A stretch of DNA of 64,000 nt from positions 23,223-87,222 of the forward strand of contig NZ_KZ478006.1 of NCBI RefSeq assembly GCF_002837185.1. Direction: 5' to 3'. This stretch comes from Pseudomonas fluorescens (GTDB taxonomy: Bacteria > Pseudomonadota > Gammaproteobacteria > Pseudomonadales > Pseudomonadaceae). Shown here one piece after another: positions 17,671 through 26,032 of this stretch. The notes beneath the pieces were generated by a model, which saw nothing but the letters and a program-made list of their open reading frames with translations, did not search any database and was not told the DNA's origin. A program made the translations under genes and the position numbers. Numbering within the stretch: position 1 is the stretch's first letter; each line of letters opens with the position of its first letter.

Positions 17671-18303
17671 TCAGGCCGTGGCGCGATGCAGGCTGGCGAG
17701 GAAACCGGCGGCGCCAACGAATAGCCCGGCGAACGTGCGGTTTACACGCTTCTGCTGTTTGGGCGAGCGCAGCAGGCGCAGGACCTTCGAGGCCAGACCC
17801 GTATAACCGGCCATCACGATCATGTCGACGCTGATCATGGTCGCGCCAATGATCAGGTACTGAATCGCCAACGGCGCCTGTGGATTCACGAACTGCGGCA
17901 ACACCGCGAGCATGAACACCAACGCCTTGGGGTTGCTGGCGTTAACCAGGAAACCGCGGAACATCATCGCCATCGGCTTGCCGATCGGGCGTATCGCCGC
18001 GTCATCGGTCATGTCCATCGGCAACGCGCGCCATTGCTTGATGGCCAAGTAAATCAGGTACGCCACCCCAAACCATTTGATCGCATAGAACGCGGTCGAC
18101 GACGCCGCCAGAATCGCACCCAGGCCGCCCGCCACCACGGCAATTTGCATCGCCAGGCCCAGCTGCAGACCGATGGCGTTCCAGTAACCGCGTACAAAAC
18201 CGTATTGCAGGCCGCTGGACATCGAGGCGATGGCGCCTGCGCCGGGGGAAAGGGAGATGATCCAACTGGCCAGGAAAAAAGCCAGCCACGTGTCGAGTGC
18301 CAT
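17671..18303 (-). CDS. LysE/RhtB family amino-acid exporter
   Basis: A 210-residue inner-membrane protein, typical for the LysE superfamily. It starts MALDTWLAFFLASWIISLSP with the conserved 'SPGAG' of the first helix, followed by GLQYGFVRGYWNAIGLQLG and 'FRGFLVNASNPKALVFMLAVLPQF' (the NPK motif). About six hydrophobic segments are visible. The family exports amino acids or their derivatives; the substrate here is unknown. It is transcribed alone, away from the mechanosensitive channel gene by about 87 bases. Confidence 0.92.
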   Translation of the reverse strand: MALDTWLAFFLASWIISLSPGAGAIASMSSGLQYGFVRGYWNAIGLQLGLAMQIAVVAGGLGAILAASSTAFYAIKWFGVAYLIYLAIKQWRALPMDMTDDAAIRPIGKPMAMMFRGFLVNASNPKALVFMLAVLPQFVNPQAPLAIQYLIIGATMISVDMIVMAGYTGLASKVLRLLRSPKQQKRVNRTFAGLFVGAAGFLASLHRATA

Positions 18304-18390
18304 AGCACACCTCGAAAGGGAGTTTGCGGTTGTGCCATAAGCTAACGCCGACGACCAACGGCTGGCTATAAATTTTTACAAGGTGTGATT

Positions 18391-18963
18391 CTAGCGGTCG
18401 CCAGGGAACACATGCGTACCAGGCCAACGCCGCACCGAGCGCTGGAAGAACAAGCTGTTGGGCACTTGCACCATCGCGCTGTCGGTGCCGGCCTCCTGCA
18501 CCTCGACCAGCGTGGTATAGAGCAGATTGATCGCCACCACGCGCCCCTTCACGCCGGGCTTGTCGACGGTGTCCACCAATTCGACGATATCGCCGAGGCG
18601 GAACGGCCCCACGGTGAAGATCAAAATGGCGCACAACAAATTGGACAGCACGGACCACATGGCGAAGAACGCCACCGCCGCCACGGCCACAAAGCCTGAC
18701 AGCGCCGTCCACAGCACCGTGGCAGATACGCCCAGGCGGCCCAACACGAAGATCAGCGCGCTGCCCATGATCAGCCAGCGCAGGCCACCGCGCAGCGGCA
18801 TCAGCAACTGCGGCGGGAACGGATAGCGCTCACCCAGGCGGGTCAGGCCTTTGGCGACAAAACGCTGGGCAAGGTAGCCGGCCAGCAGGATCAGCAGGAT
18901 TTGCACGCCGATCCACACAGGTTCGATCCATTGCGCCGGCAAGGGCAGTTGCAACGCGTCCAT
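18391..18963 (-). CDS. Short MscS-type mechanosensitive channel
   Basis: A 190-residue membrane protein with two to four hydrophobic segments. The pore-helix region is Gly/Ala-rich (ALSGFVAVAAVAFFAMWSVLSN) and is followed by the beta-domain (FRLGDIVELVDTV, GRVVAINLLYTTL, VQVPNSLFF). It ends soon after the beta-domain and so lacks most of the C-terminal cage that E. coli MscS (286 residues) has. The start ATG overlaps the stop of the ABC-F gene by one base (TGATG), so it is likely translated together with it. Confidence 0.85.
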   Translation of the reverse strand: MDALQLPLPAQWIEPVWIGVQILLILLAGYLAQRFVAKGLTRLGERYPFPPQLLMPLRGGLRWLIMGSALIFVLGRLGVSATVLWTALSGFVAVAAVAFFAMWSVLSNLLCAILIFTVGPFRLGDIVELVDTVDKPGVKGRVVAINLLYTTLVEVQEAGTDSAMVQVPNSLFFQRSVRRWPGTHVFPGDR

Positions 18964-20873
18964 CAGGACAGCGCCTCGAGCTGCGCTTGCAGGGTTTCAA
19001 GCAGTTCGAGGGCTTCCATCCAGGACTCCTCCAATTGCCCTTCGCGCACCTTGAGCCTGGCCTGTTCGGCGAGCAAGTCACGCAGTTCATCCTTGCGCGC
19101 GGCCTCATACACGGCGCTGTCGCCCAGGCTGGTTTCGATACTGGCCAGGCGCTCAAGCACCTTGCCCAGCTCGGCCTCCAGCTTGTCGGCTTCGCGCTTG
19201 TGCGGGGCCAACTGCTGACGCAGTGCCGCGGCGGCCTGGCGCTGGGCTTTCTTGTCGGTCTTGTCCGGGTTGACCGGGGTGTTGCTGACCGGCGCATTGC
19301 GCAGACGATAGTCAGTCAGCCAGCGGGCATAGTCGTCCAGGTCGCCATCAAACTCTTCAACCTTGCCATCGGCCACCAGCAGGAAGTTGTCGGTGGTGCT
19401 CTTGAGCAGATGGCGGTCGTGAGACACCACCAATACTGCACCACTGAACTCCTGCAGGGCCATGGTCAGCGCCAGGCGCATTTCCAGGTCCAGGTGGTTG
19501 GTCGGTTCGTCGAGCAGCAACAGGTTCGGGCGGTCCCATGCAATCAGGGCCAGGGCCAGTCGGGCTTTTTCACCACCGGAGAAGTTCAGCACCGGCTCGT
19601 CGATACGCGCACCACGGAAGTCGAAGCCTCCGAGGAAGTCGCGCAGGGTTTGCTCGCGTTCGGTTGGCGCCAGGCGCTGCAGGTGCAACAACGGGCTGGC
19701 CTTGGCATCAAGCGAGTCCAATTGATGCTGGGCGAAGTAACCCACCACCGTGTTCTCGCCACGGGTCAGGTGACCGGCCAAAGGCTCAAGCTCGCCCGAC
19801 AGATTCTTGATCAGCGTCGACTTGCCCGCACCGTTTGGCCCCAGCAAACCGATCCGCGCGCCGGGTATGAGCTGCAGCTTGACCTTCTCCAGGACGGTCT
19901 TGTCGCCATAACCCAGGCGCGCATCCGACAGATCGAGCAGGGGGCTGGAGATTTTCGCCGACTCACGGAACACGAAGTCGAACGGCGAATCGACGTGGGC
20001 CGCCGACAGCTCTTCCATGCGCTCCAGGGCCTTGATCCGGCTCTGGGCCTGGCGGGCCTTGGTGGCCTGGGCCTTGAACCGGGCGATGTAGCTTTCCATG
20101 TGCGCGCGCTGCGCCTGCTGCTTCTCGAAAGCTTGTTGCTGCTGGGCCAGCCGCTCGGCACGGGCGCGCTCGAAGGCGGTATAGCCGCCACGGTAGAGCG
20201 TGATTTTCTTCTGTTCGACATGGGCGATATTGTCGACCACGGCGTCAAGGAAATCCCGGTCGTGGGAAATCAGCAACAAGGTGCCCTGGTAGTTCTTGAG
20301 GAAGTCTTCCAGCCACAGGATCGCATCGAGGTCCAAGTGGTTGGTCGGCTCGTCGAGCAGCAACAGGTCCGAGGGGCACATCAGCGCCTGGGCCAGGTTC
20401 AGGCGCATGCGCCAGCCGCCGGAGAAGTCGGCGACCGGGCGATCCATCTGTTCGTTGGTAAACCCCAGGCCGGCAAGCATCTTGCGGGCGCGGGCGTCGG
20501 CGGTGTAGCCGTCGGCGCTGTCCAGCTCCGAATGCAGGCGGGCCTGGGCGGCGCCGTCCTGGGCTGTTTCCGCCGCAGCGAGGTCGTGTTGTACCTGGCG
20601 CAGGCGCAGGTCGCCATCGAGCACGTAGTCGATCGCAATGCGGTCCAGGGTGTCGATCTCCTGGCGCATATGGGCGATGCGCCAGTCGGCGGGCAGCAGG
20701 CAGTCCCCGGAATCCGGGGTCAGCTCACCCAGCAACAGGGCAAACAACGTGGATTTTCCGGCGCCATTGGCACCGATCAGGCCGGCTTTGTGACCGGCGT
20801 GCAGGGTCAGCTCGGCATCTTCAAGAAGACGTTGCGGGCCACGCTGTAATGTTAGGCTTTGAAGTCGGATCAT
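18963..20873 (-). CDS. yheS: ABC-F family ATPase (YheS-like)
   Basis: Soluble ABC-F protein of 636 residues with two ATPase domains: Walker A GANGAGKST and GPNGAGKST, signatures FSGGWRMR and FSGGEKAR, and Walker B LLLLDEPTNHLDLD twice. A basic linker between the domains (GGYTAFERARAERLAQQQQ region) and a C-terminal coiled-coil follow. ABC-F proteins act on the ribosome. ATG 20873 is chosen because homologues start at MIRLQSLTLQRG, although the frame stays open upstream. Only 50 bases separate it from the divergent gene at 20924. Confidence 0.93.
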   Translation of the reverse strand: MIRLQSLTLQRGPQRLLEDAELTLHAGHKAGLIGANGAGKSTLFALLLGELTPDSGDCLLPADWRIAHMRQEIDTLDRIAIDYVLDGDLRLRQVQHDLAAAETAQDGAAQARLHSELDSADGYTADARARKMLAGLGFTNEQMDRPVADFSGGWRMRLNLAQALMCPSDLLLLDEPTNHLDLDAILWLEDFLKNYQGTLLLISHDRDFLDAVVDNIAHVEQKKITLYRGGYTAFERARAERLAQQQQAFEKQQAQRAHMESYIARFKAQATKARQAQSRIKALERMEELSAAHVDSPFDFVFRESAKISSPLLDLSDARLGYGDKTVLEKVKLQLIPGARIGLLGPNGAGKSTLIKNLSGELEPLAGHLTRGENTVVGYFAQHQLDSLDAKASPLLHLQRLAPTEREQTLRDFLGGFDFRGARIDEPVLNFSGGEKARLALALIAWDRPNLLLLDEPTNHLDLEMRLALTMALQEFSGAVLVVSHDRHLLKSTTDNFLLVADGKVEEFDGDLDDYARWLTDYRLRNAPVSNTPVNPDKTDKKAQRQAAAALRQQLAPHKREADKLEAELGKVLERLASIETSLGDSAVYEAARKDELRDLLAEQARLKVREGQLEESWMEALELLETLQAQLEALS

Positions 20874-20923
20874 AATGGCGGCGGAGTCTACCAGCTTCGT
20901 TGACCGCTGGCTTGGGTGTGAAT

Positions 20924-21388
20924 ATGTGCGCTGACCTGTGGAGCTTTGCCCTCTCGACTTATGCCCGCCCCGGTGTGGAGGCTGCTTGCCTGCGGTTGCA
21001 GGAGCAGGGAGCGGATGTGTGCCTGCTGCTGTGTGGTGCGTGGCTGGAGCAACGGGGTGTGGCGCGGCTGCCCGAGCGCGTTGCGGCACTGCAACAGCTT
21101 GCGCGGCCGTGGCGGATGCGCGTTGTCGAACCCTTGCGAGAGGTGCGTGTGCAATGGCGGGCGATGGCACAGCAGGATGCGCAATTGGCTGAACTACGAG
21201 AGCAGGTCAAGGCCCTGGAGATGGAGGCCGAGCGAACCTTGCTGATGCGCCTTGAAGCGCTGGCGCAGACATGGCCGACCAACGAGGTGACAGGTGGATA
21301 TGAATGGCTTGAAGGCCTGGCGACCGAAGCCGCCAACCTTGACCACAACGCGCTGCAGCAGCTGCGCGTCGTGGTCACCCGCGCTTAG
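20924..21388 (+). CDS. TIGR02444 family protein
   Basis: A 154-residue conserved gammaproteobacterial protein without known function. It starts MCADLWSFALSTYARPGVEA, has the 'CLLLCGAWLE' hydrophobic core and a long Leu/Glu-rich helix. ATG 20924 fits homologues; a TTG eight codons earlier is also open. It is transcribed divergently from yheS with little promoter space and converges on algP, the two stop codons overlapping by two bases. No function can be proposed from the sequence. Confidence 0.8.
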   Translation: MCADLWSFALSTYARPGVEAACLRLQEQGADVCLLLCGAWLEQRGVARLPERVAALQQLARPWRMRVVEPLREVRVQWRAMAQQDAQLAELREQVKALEMEAERTLLMRLEALAQTWPTNEVTGGYEWLEGLATEAANLDHNALQQLRVVVTRA

Positions 21389-22437
21389 GAAGCGCTGGTT
21401 GGGGTGACGCTTGGCGCTGCCGGTGCAGCAGTGCTGCTGCCCGATGCGGTTGGAGCGGAGGACGCTGCCGGAGTGGCGGCAGGTGCTGCGGGAGTTGCTG
21501 GCTTTGCAGATGCTGGCTTTGCCGCAGCGGGTTTGGCGGCAGCAGGTTTTGCAGCTGGCTTGACGACTGGTTTTGCGGCAGCAGGTTTTGCAACTGGCTT
21601 GGCGGCTGGTTTTGCAGCGGCCGTTTTAGCAGCTGGCTTGGCGGCGGGTTTTGCAGCAGTCGTTTTAGCGGCTGGCTTGGCGGCGGGTTTTGCTGCAGTC
21701 GTTTTAGCGGCTGGCTTGGCGGCGGGTTTCGCAGCAGCGGTTTTAGCGGCTGGCTTGGCGGCTGGTTTTGCTGCAGCGATTTTAGCGGCGGGCTTGGCGG
21801 CTGGTTTTGCTGTAGCGGTTTTAGCGGCGGGCTTAGCGGCTGGTTTTGCTGCAGCGGTTTTAGCGGCTGGCTTGGCGGCGGGTTTTGCTGCAGCGGTTTT
21901 AGCGGCTGGCTTGGCGGCTGGTTTTGCAGCAGCAGTTTTAGCGGCGGGCTTGGCGGCAGTTTTAGCCGGCGCCTTCGCTGCAGCAGCCTTGCTCGCTGGC
22001 TTCTTGGCCGCGCTGGCTGCGACAGCTTTTGCCGGAGTACGAGCACCCAGCGCCTTGCCGACAGCTTCCTTCACACGACCAATTCCCTGGGCCAGTTTCA
22101 GGCTTTCCTGGGCGTCTTTTTTGAGTTGGGAAATGTAGCTGCGGGTTTCGGCTTGGCGGTCCTTGAGGGCGTCCAGCAGGTCCTCAAGTTCTTTAACAGC
22201 GTCTTTGGCCTTGGCTTGTGCCTTGGCCTTGCCGGCAGTGGCGGCGTCTTGCAGTTTGGTGCGGGATTTGTGCAGCTTTTCTTGCGCTTTACCGCGTTGT
22301 TTTTCCAGTTTGGCGAGCAGTTTTTCTGCATCGGCCAAGGCCTGGGAACAAGCGCTTTCCAGATGTTCGAGCAGGCTGCCCGACAATTGTTGGAGTAAGT
22401 GCAACGGGGTGTTTACAGGCTTCTGTTTGGCCGACAT
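21385..22437 (-). CDS. algP: AlgP, histone H1-like Lys/Pro/Ala-repeat protein
   Basis: A 350-residue protein with an N-terminal helical domain of about 130 residues (QQLSGSLLEHLESACSQALA...). A long low-complexity tail follows, built from about nine to ten copies of a 13-residue unit of the type AAKTAAAKPAAKP (39-bp DNA period, roughly 21590-21960), then an Ala/Ser/Thr-rich end. In P. aeruginosa AlgP (AlgR3) is a DNA-binding histone-like regulator of algD. The gene order with the FKBP gene, algQ and dsbB is conserved here. Repeat number is expected to vary between strains. Confidence 0.92.
   Translation of the reverse strand: MSAKQKPVNTPLHLLQQLSGSLLEHLESACSQALADAEKLLAKLEKQRGKAQEKLHKSRTKLQDAATAGKAKAQAKAKDAVKELEDLLDALKDRQAETRSYISQLKKDAQESLKLAQGIGRVKEAVGKALGARTPAKAVAASAAKKPASKAAAAKAPAKTAAKPAAKTAAAKPAAKPAAKTAAAKPAAKPAAKTAAAKPAAKPAAKTATAKPAAKPAAKIAAAKPAAKPAAKTAAAKPAAKPAAKTTAAKPAAKPAAKTTAAKPAAKPAAKTAAAKPAAKPVAKPAAAKPVVKPAAKPAAAKPAAAKPASAKPATPAAPAATPAASSAPTASGSSTAAPAAPSVTPTSAS
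21590..21960. repeat. 39-bp direct repeats inside algP
   Basis: Tandem imperfect copies of a 39-bp unit (on the plus strand of the form CTTGGCGGCTGGTTTTGCAG followed by a variable stretch and TTTTAGCGGCTGG). They encode the Lys-Pro-Ala tail. Copies differ by a few bases each, mainly at GCGGCG/GCTGCA alternatives. The array is coding, in frame throughout. Confidence 0.85.
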
Positions 22438-22629
22438 GGTTTACCTCCTGGCTGACGTGGGTGCGGCTCATACTAGCCCTCTGCTCTTACCGCCGCTAGG
22501 GCATGTTGACAGTATCGTTTGCGTTGCGTTGCAACGTACGAAAATTCTTATCGATATAACAGAAAAGTGCGCCACTGCTCAGCCACTTACGCTGGCATAA
22601 TCCGTCGCATTTCAGGCGGGAGAACACCC

Positions 22630-23307
22630 ATGTCGCGTTACCTTTTCTTAGTGCTTGGCCTGGCGATTTTCAGCGCCAATGCGAACGAGCAAGCGCCGCC
22701 AAAGACCGCTGACCAAGACCCGCATGACCTCGCCTACAGCCTGGGTGCCAGCCTCGGTGAACGTTTGCGCCAGGAGGTCCCCGACTTGCAGATCCAGGCC
22801 TTGGTCGATGGACTCAAACAAGCCTACCAGGGCAAACCATTGGCACTGGACAACGCACGCATCGAACAGATTCTTGCACAGCATGAAGCACAGAACGCCA
22901 CCGACAACCCAGCGCCGCAGAGCGAAAAAGCACTCGCCGCCGAACAGCAATTTTTGTCCAGGGAAAAAGCTGCAAAGGGAGTGCGTGAACTGGCAGACGG
23001 CATCCTGCTCACGGAGTTGACGCCGGGCACCGGCACCAAGCCGTTGGCAACTGATGAGGTGCAGGTGAAATATGTGGGTCGGCTACCCGATGGAAGCGTG
23101 TTCGACCAGAGCGCACAACCACAATGGTTTCGCCTGGACAGCGTGATCAGTGGCTGGAGCAGTGCCTTGCAGCAGATGCCGACAGGAGCGAAATGGCGCC
23201 TGGTAATACCGTCGGCCCAAGCCTACGGCGCAGACGGCGCAGGCGAATTGATTGCGCCCTACACACCCCTTGTCTTCGAAATCGAGTTACTCGGGACCCG
23301 CCACTAA
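22630..23307 (+). CDS. FKBP-type peptidyl-prolyl cis-trans isomerase
   Basis: A 225-residue periplasmic isomerase. ATG 22630 gives a short signal peptide (MSRYLFLVLGLAIFSANA) with GGGAGA upstream; the open frame before it is not used by homologues. The N-terminal dimerisation helix region (DLAYSLGASLGERL) matches FkpA/FklB/Mip proteins. The C-terminal FKBP domain has VQVKYVGRLPDGSVFDQS, VISGWSSALQQMPTGAKW and 'IPSAQAYG'. Some active-site aromatics appear replaced, so activity is uncertain. A strong bidirectional terminator follows. Confidence 0.9.
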   Translation: MSRYLFLVLGLAIFSANANEQAPPKTADQDPHDLAYSLGASLGERLRQEVPDLQIQALVDGLKQAYQGKPLALDNARIEQILAQHEAQNATDNPAPQSEKALAAEQQFLSREKAAKGVRELADGILLTELTPGTGTKPLATDEVQVKYVGRLPDGSVFDQSAQPQWFRLDSVISGWSSALQQMPTGAKWRLVIPSAQAYGADGAGELIAPYTPLVFEIELLGTRH

Positions 23308-23312
23308 CGCAT

Positions 23313-23343
23313 AAAAAAACGGTGCGTCGAGCGCACCGTTTTT
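23313..23343. terminator. Bidirectional Rho-independent terminator between FKBP gene and algQ
   Basis: The stem ACGGTGCG (23319-23326) / CGCACCGT (23332-23339) has a five-base loop, an A-run on the left and a T-run on the right. The hairpin can end both the FKBP transcript (plus) and the algQ transcript (minus), whose stop codon lies 16 bases away. Confidence 0.9.
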
Positions 23344-23358
23344 ATCTCATTGCCCCGA

Positions 23359-23817
23359 TCAGACCTGAGTAGCAGGCTCTTCTTTGTGGGCGTTGTGCAG
23401 TACTTCGATCAGGCAATCTTCAAGCTCGAAACGCTCATGCAACAGACCACCCAGCTCTTTGAATTTTTCCGCGACACACTTGCCTTCATCGCACAGATCG
23501 TTAAAAGCCAGCAGCTTTTCGGTAATCACATCAATGCGCGGGTAAATCGTCTCGGCGAACTCAAGACCACGCGTGTCCTCGAAGGCTTCCGCCTCCTTGG
23601 TGAGTTGAGTGTAAATACTCAGGTGACCGGCAGAAACGTAATCGACCAATACAACGCAGAAATCCTGCAACGGCTCACGCTTCTCGGCCAGCGCTCCAGG
23701 CTCGGCCCCCAACTCATCAAAAGCCAGAACCAATTTGCGACGCGCATCCAACCATTTGTCGATCAGCGTGTGCACGCCACCCCAGCGTTCGCGAGCATTC
23801 TTGCAACGTTCCAACAT
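23359..23817 (-). CDS. algQ: AlgQ / Rsd anti-sigma-70 regulator
   Basis: A 152-residue protein of the Rsd/AlgQ family, which binds sigma-70 and favours alternative sigma factors. It starts MLERCKNARERWGGVHTLID. The conserved helical blocks are WLDARRKLVLAFDEL, FCVVLVDYVSAGHLSIYTQL and a C-terminal HERFELEDCLIEVLH. In P. aeruginosa AlgQ (AlgR2) also affects alginate, nucleoside diphosphate kinase and siderophore production. It lies, as there, between the FKBP and dsbB genes. An upstream spacer of 179 bases separates it from dsbB. Confidence 0.95.
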   Translation of the reverse strand: MLERCKNARERWGGVHTLIDKWLDARRKLVLAFDELGAEPGALAEKREPLQDFCVVLVDYVSAGHLSIYTQLTKEAEAFEDTRGLEFAETIYPRIDVITEKLLAFNDLCDEGKCVAEKFKELGGLLHERFELEDCLIEVLHNAHKEEPATQV

Positions 23818-23996
23818 GATGATCTCTCTTCCCTATAGGGGACGCTGCTACCCCGTGCCCGCGCAATGCTTCAGGGTTGAAGCGGCAATCGAACGAGGTC
23901 GCGTCTGACAAGCGGTTTCGGTAACGCGTGCGGGCCAGATTATGCCCGCATCACTATGGCTTCAAGGTACGCAGGAGAGAAAGTTCATACAAGTGT

Positions 23997-24548
23997 TTAA
24001 TCCCGTCCTACCATATGAACCGAATTTTCCTCGCTTTGCGATACGTGACGCCGGCCAGGCAACAACCGGGAAAGCAGTGTGCTCCACAGAATCAGCATCG
24101 CCAGGAAAAACAGCAGGCTCCACTCCGGAAGGCTGAGGTCAAATAGCGTCCAATTGATTTCGACGCAGTCGACAGTGCCCTTGAAGACTGCCTGGACAGC
24201 CTGCCAGAACGACAGGTGTTCAATCATGTAATCCAGGGTTGGCCAGCAGTTGGGCATCTGATCTGACGGAGTGTTCTGCAGCAGCACTTGGCGCCCGGCG
24301 GTGACGGCGCCGAATAACGCACTGGCCATGCTTGCCAGCCCATACAGGCACACGCCGGTGCGGCCAGGGTTATGCAGGGCGGCGATCAGGTTGACCAGTA
24401 CAAAGACGGCGAGAAACAGCCGTTGTACCTGGCACAAAAAGCAGGGCTGTAACAGCGCACCATATTCCAGATAGAAAGACACGCCCAACGTCAGCGCACC
24501 GGCCATGAACGCCAGGAGAAACAAGGAGCGTAAAGGGGCCAAAGACAT
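23997..24548 (-). CDS. dsbB: Disulfide bond formation protein B (DsbB/DsbH)
   Basis: Four-helix inner-membrane oxidoreductase (183 residues) that reoxidises DsbA using quinone. The first redox pair is seen in QPCFLCQVQR. The periplasmic second pair is formed by the Cys in QMPNCWPT and in GTVDCVEI. Hydrophobic helices flank both. Pseudomonads often carry two DsbB paralogues; this is the one beside the hem genes. The start ATG gives MSLAPLRSLFLLAFMAG. Confidence 0.93.
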   Translation of the reverse strand: MSLAPLRSLFLLAFMAGALTLGVSFYLEYGALLQPCFLCQVQRLFLAVFVLVNLIAALHNPGRTGVCLYGLASMASALFGAVTAGRQVLLQNTPSDQMPNCWPTLDYMIEHLSFWQAVQAVFKGTVDCVEINWTLFDLSLPEWSLLFFLAMLILWSTLLSRLLPGRRHVSQSEENSVHMVGRD

Positions 24549-24785
24549 TGTTTATCCGCACCGCAAGAGATAGGTCGCTACGGTAGAGGAAAGGCCCGAC
24601 CCCTTTCAATACGCCCTGGAGCGGACAATTCCGCGAAGAGACAAGGAGATTCCGTCAACACGTGGGGGAAATCGCCCTACAACACGTAAGAATTGATTAC
24701 AGGCCCACTTAAGCCGAGTAATTACAAAGGGTTAAAGGGTTGGCTGACAGATAGGTCTGAGCCAACCCGTGAACACTTTCCTACT

Positions 24786-26027
24786 TCAAGCTTGCGCCGG
24801 TGCTGGCAACGGTGACGCCAGCAGACGATTGTCGAGTAACCCCAAGCCTTCCTGGAACAGCCGGTTGCTGCGCTCGGTATCACCCAATTGGGCCAGCAAA
24901 CGGGCCAATTCGGCGCAGGCTTCGGGATTGCGCTGCACCTGCAGGCTGCTTTCCAGATAATCCCGTGCCTTTCCCCACAGGCTGTTCTGCAGGCAGAGAC
25001 GGCCCAGCGTCAGCAACAGGCTGGCATCGCCAGGATGATCCTTCAGCCAGCCTTCGGCAAACTTCAACTGACGGGCCGGGTCGCTGCCGCGCAGCAGGCC
25101 ATAGAGCCGAATAAGATGGCTGTCATAACGGCGCTTGATCGCACTGCGCAGCGCTTCCTCGGCCCTGGCATCGGCGCCCAGTCGACGCAGTTGGTCAGCA
25201 TAAGCCAACACCAGCTGAGGCTCCTGGCGCTGGGCTGAAGTCAATTGCTCCCATGCGCGGTCAAGGGACTGCAAGCCGGCTTCGCCCTGCTCTTCACGTT
25301 GGGCGGCCAGGCTGAGGTTTTCTCCCCAGGCCCGGCGCTCCAATTCAGCCAGCTCGGCGGCCGGCAACACTTTGTCCTTACGCAGTTCAGGCAACAGGCG
25401 AATCACCGACGACCAATCGCCACGCTGCTGGTGCAATCGCTGCAACTGCCGCAAGACCTGGGCGTTGTGAGGGTGACGCTCGTGCATCGCCTGCAGGGTG
25501 GTCAGGGCACCTTCTGTATCGCCACGATCCATCTGAAGTTGCGCATGGCTCAAGGCAACGGCCAGCTCCGCCTGGGGCTGGCGAGCCAGGGCGCGCTCCA
25601 GCAACGCATCCGATGCTTCGTAGCGTCCCAGCTCGTTGGCCGCACGTGCGGCACCCAGGTAATACAGCAGTGGCTGGCGCTCCGCTTCGGCAGCACGGTG
25701 CAGGTGGCGTTCGGCACTGGCCCAACGGCCTTCGGCAAGGTCCATCTGGCCTTGCTCGATTGCAATCTGCACACGGCGGCTGCGATTGCGCCGCGACCAC
25801 GGGTTGACCACACCGCCGGAAACGCTGACCAGCCCCAACAGCACTCGGATCAGGTAGATCGCCAGGCCTATGGCGAACACCGCCACCAATGTGGCCCACA
25901 AGCTCGACTCGTAATGCAGCAAATGGGGATAGGTAATCAGCACGTAGCCGGTGTGCTTGGAAATGCCCACGGCCAGCGCCAGGGCGATCGCAATTGCCAG
26001 CACCAGGATCACATAGAAACGCTTCAT
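24786..26027 (-). CDS. hemY: HemY, haem-biosynthesis-associated TPR membrane protein
   Basis: A 413-residue protein with two N-terminal transmembrane segments (MKRFYVILVLAIAIALALAV and the segment around LWATLVAVFAIGLAIYLI) forming the HemY_N domain. A long series of tetratricopeptide-like helices follows (for example LYYLGAARAANELGRYEASD). It is the last gene of the hemC-hemD-hemX-hemY operon, starting five bases after hemX. In this family the name does not mean protoporphyrinogen oxidase; the exact role is unsettled, thought to be in organising haem-synthesis enzymes at the membrane. Confidence 0.93.
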   Translation of the reverse strand: MKRFYVILVLAIAIALALAVGISKHTGYVLITYPHLLHYESSLWATLVAVFAIGLAIYLIRVLLGLVSVSGGVVNPWSRRNRSRRVQIAIEQGQMDLAEGRWASAERHLHRAAEAERQPLLYYLGAARAANELGRYEASDALLERALARQPQAELAVALSHAQLQMDRGDTEGALTTLQAMHERHPHNAQVLRQLQRLHQQRGDWSSVIRLLPELRKDKVLPAAELAELERRAWGENLSLAAQREEQGEAGLQSLDRAWEQLTSAQRQEPQLVLAYADQLRRLGADARAEEALRSAIKRRYDSHLIRLYGLLRGSDPARQLKFAEGWLKDHPGDASLLLTLGRLCLQNSLWGKARDYLESSLQVQRNPEACAELARLLAQLGDTERSNRLFQEGLGLLDNRLLASPLPAPAQA

Positions 26028-26032
26028 CGGTT

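Noticed and set aside
21590..21960. Regular direct repeats resembling a CRISPR array
   Set aside because: The repeats are contiguous, in frame, code for the AlgP tail, and have no unique spacers; no cas genes are near.
21404..22138. Hydrophobic-looking Ala/Gly/Leu repeat protein on the plus strand over algP
   Set aside because: Artefact of reading the 39-bp Lys/Pro/Ala repeats on the other strand; no start site or signal peptide of its own.
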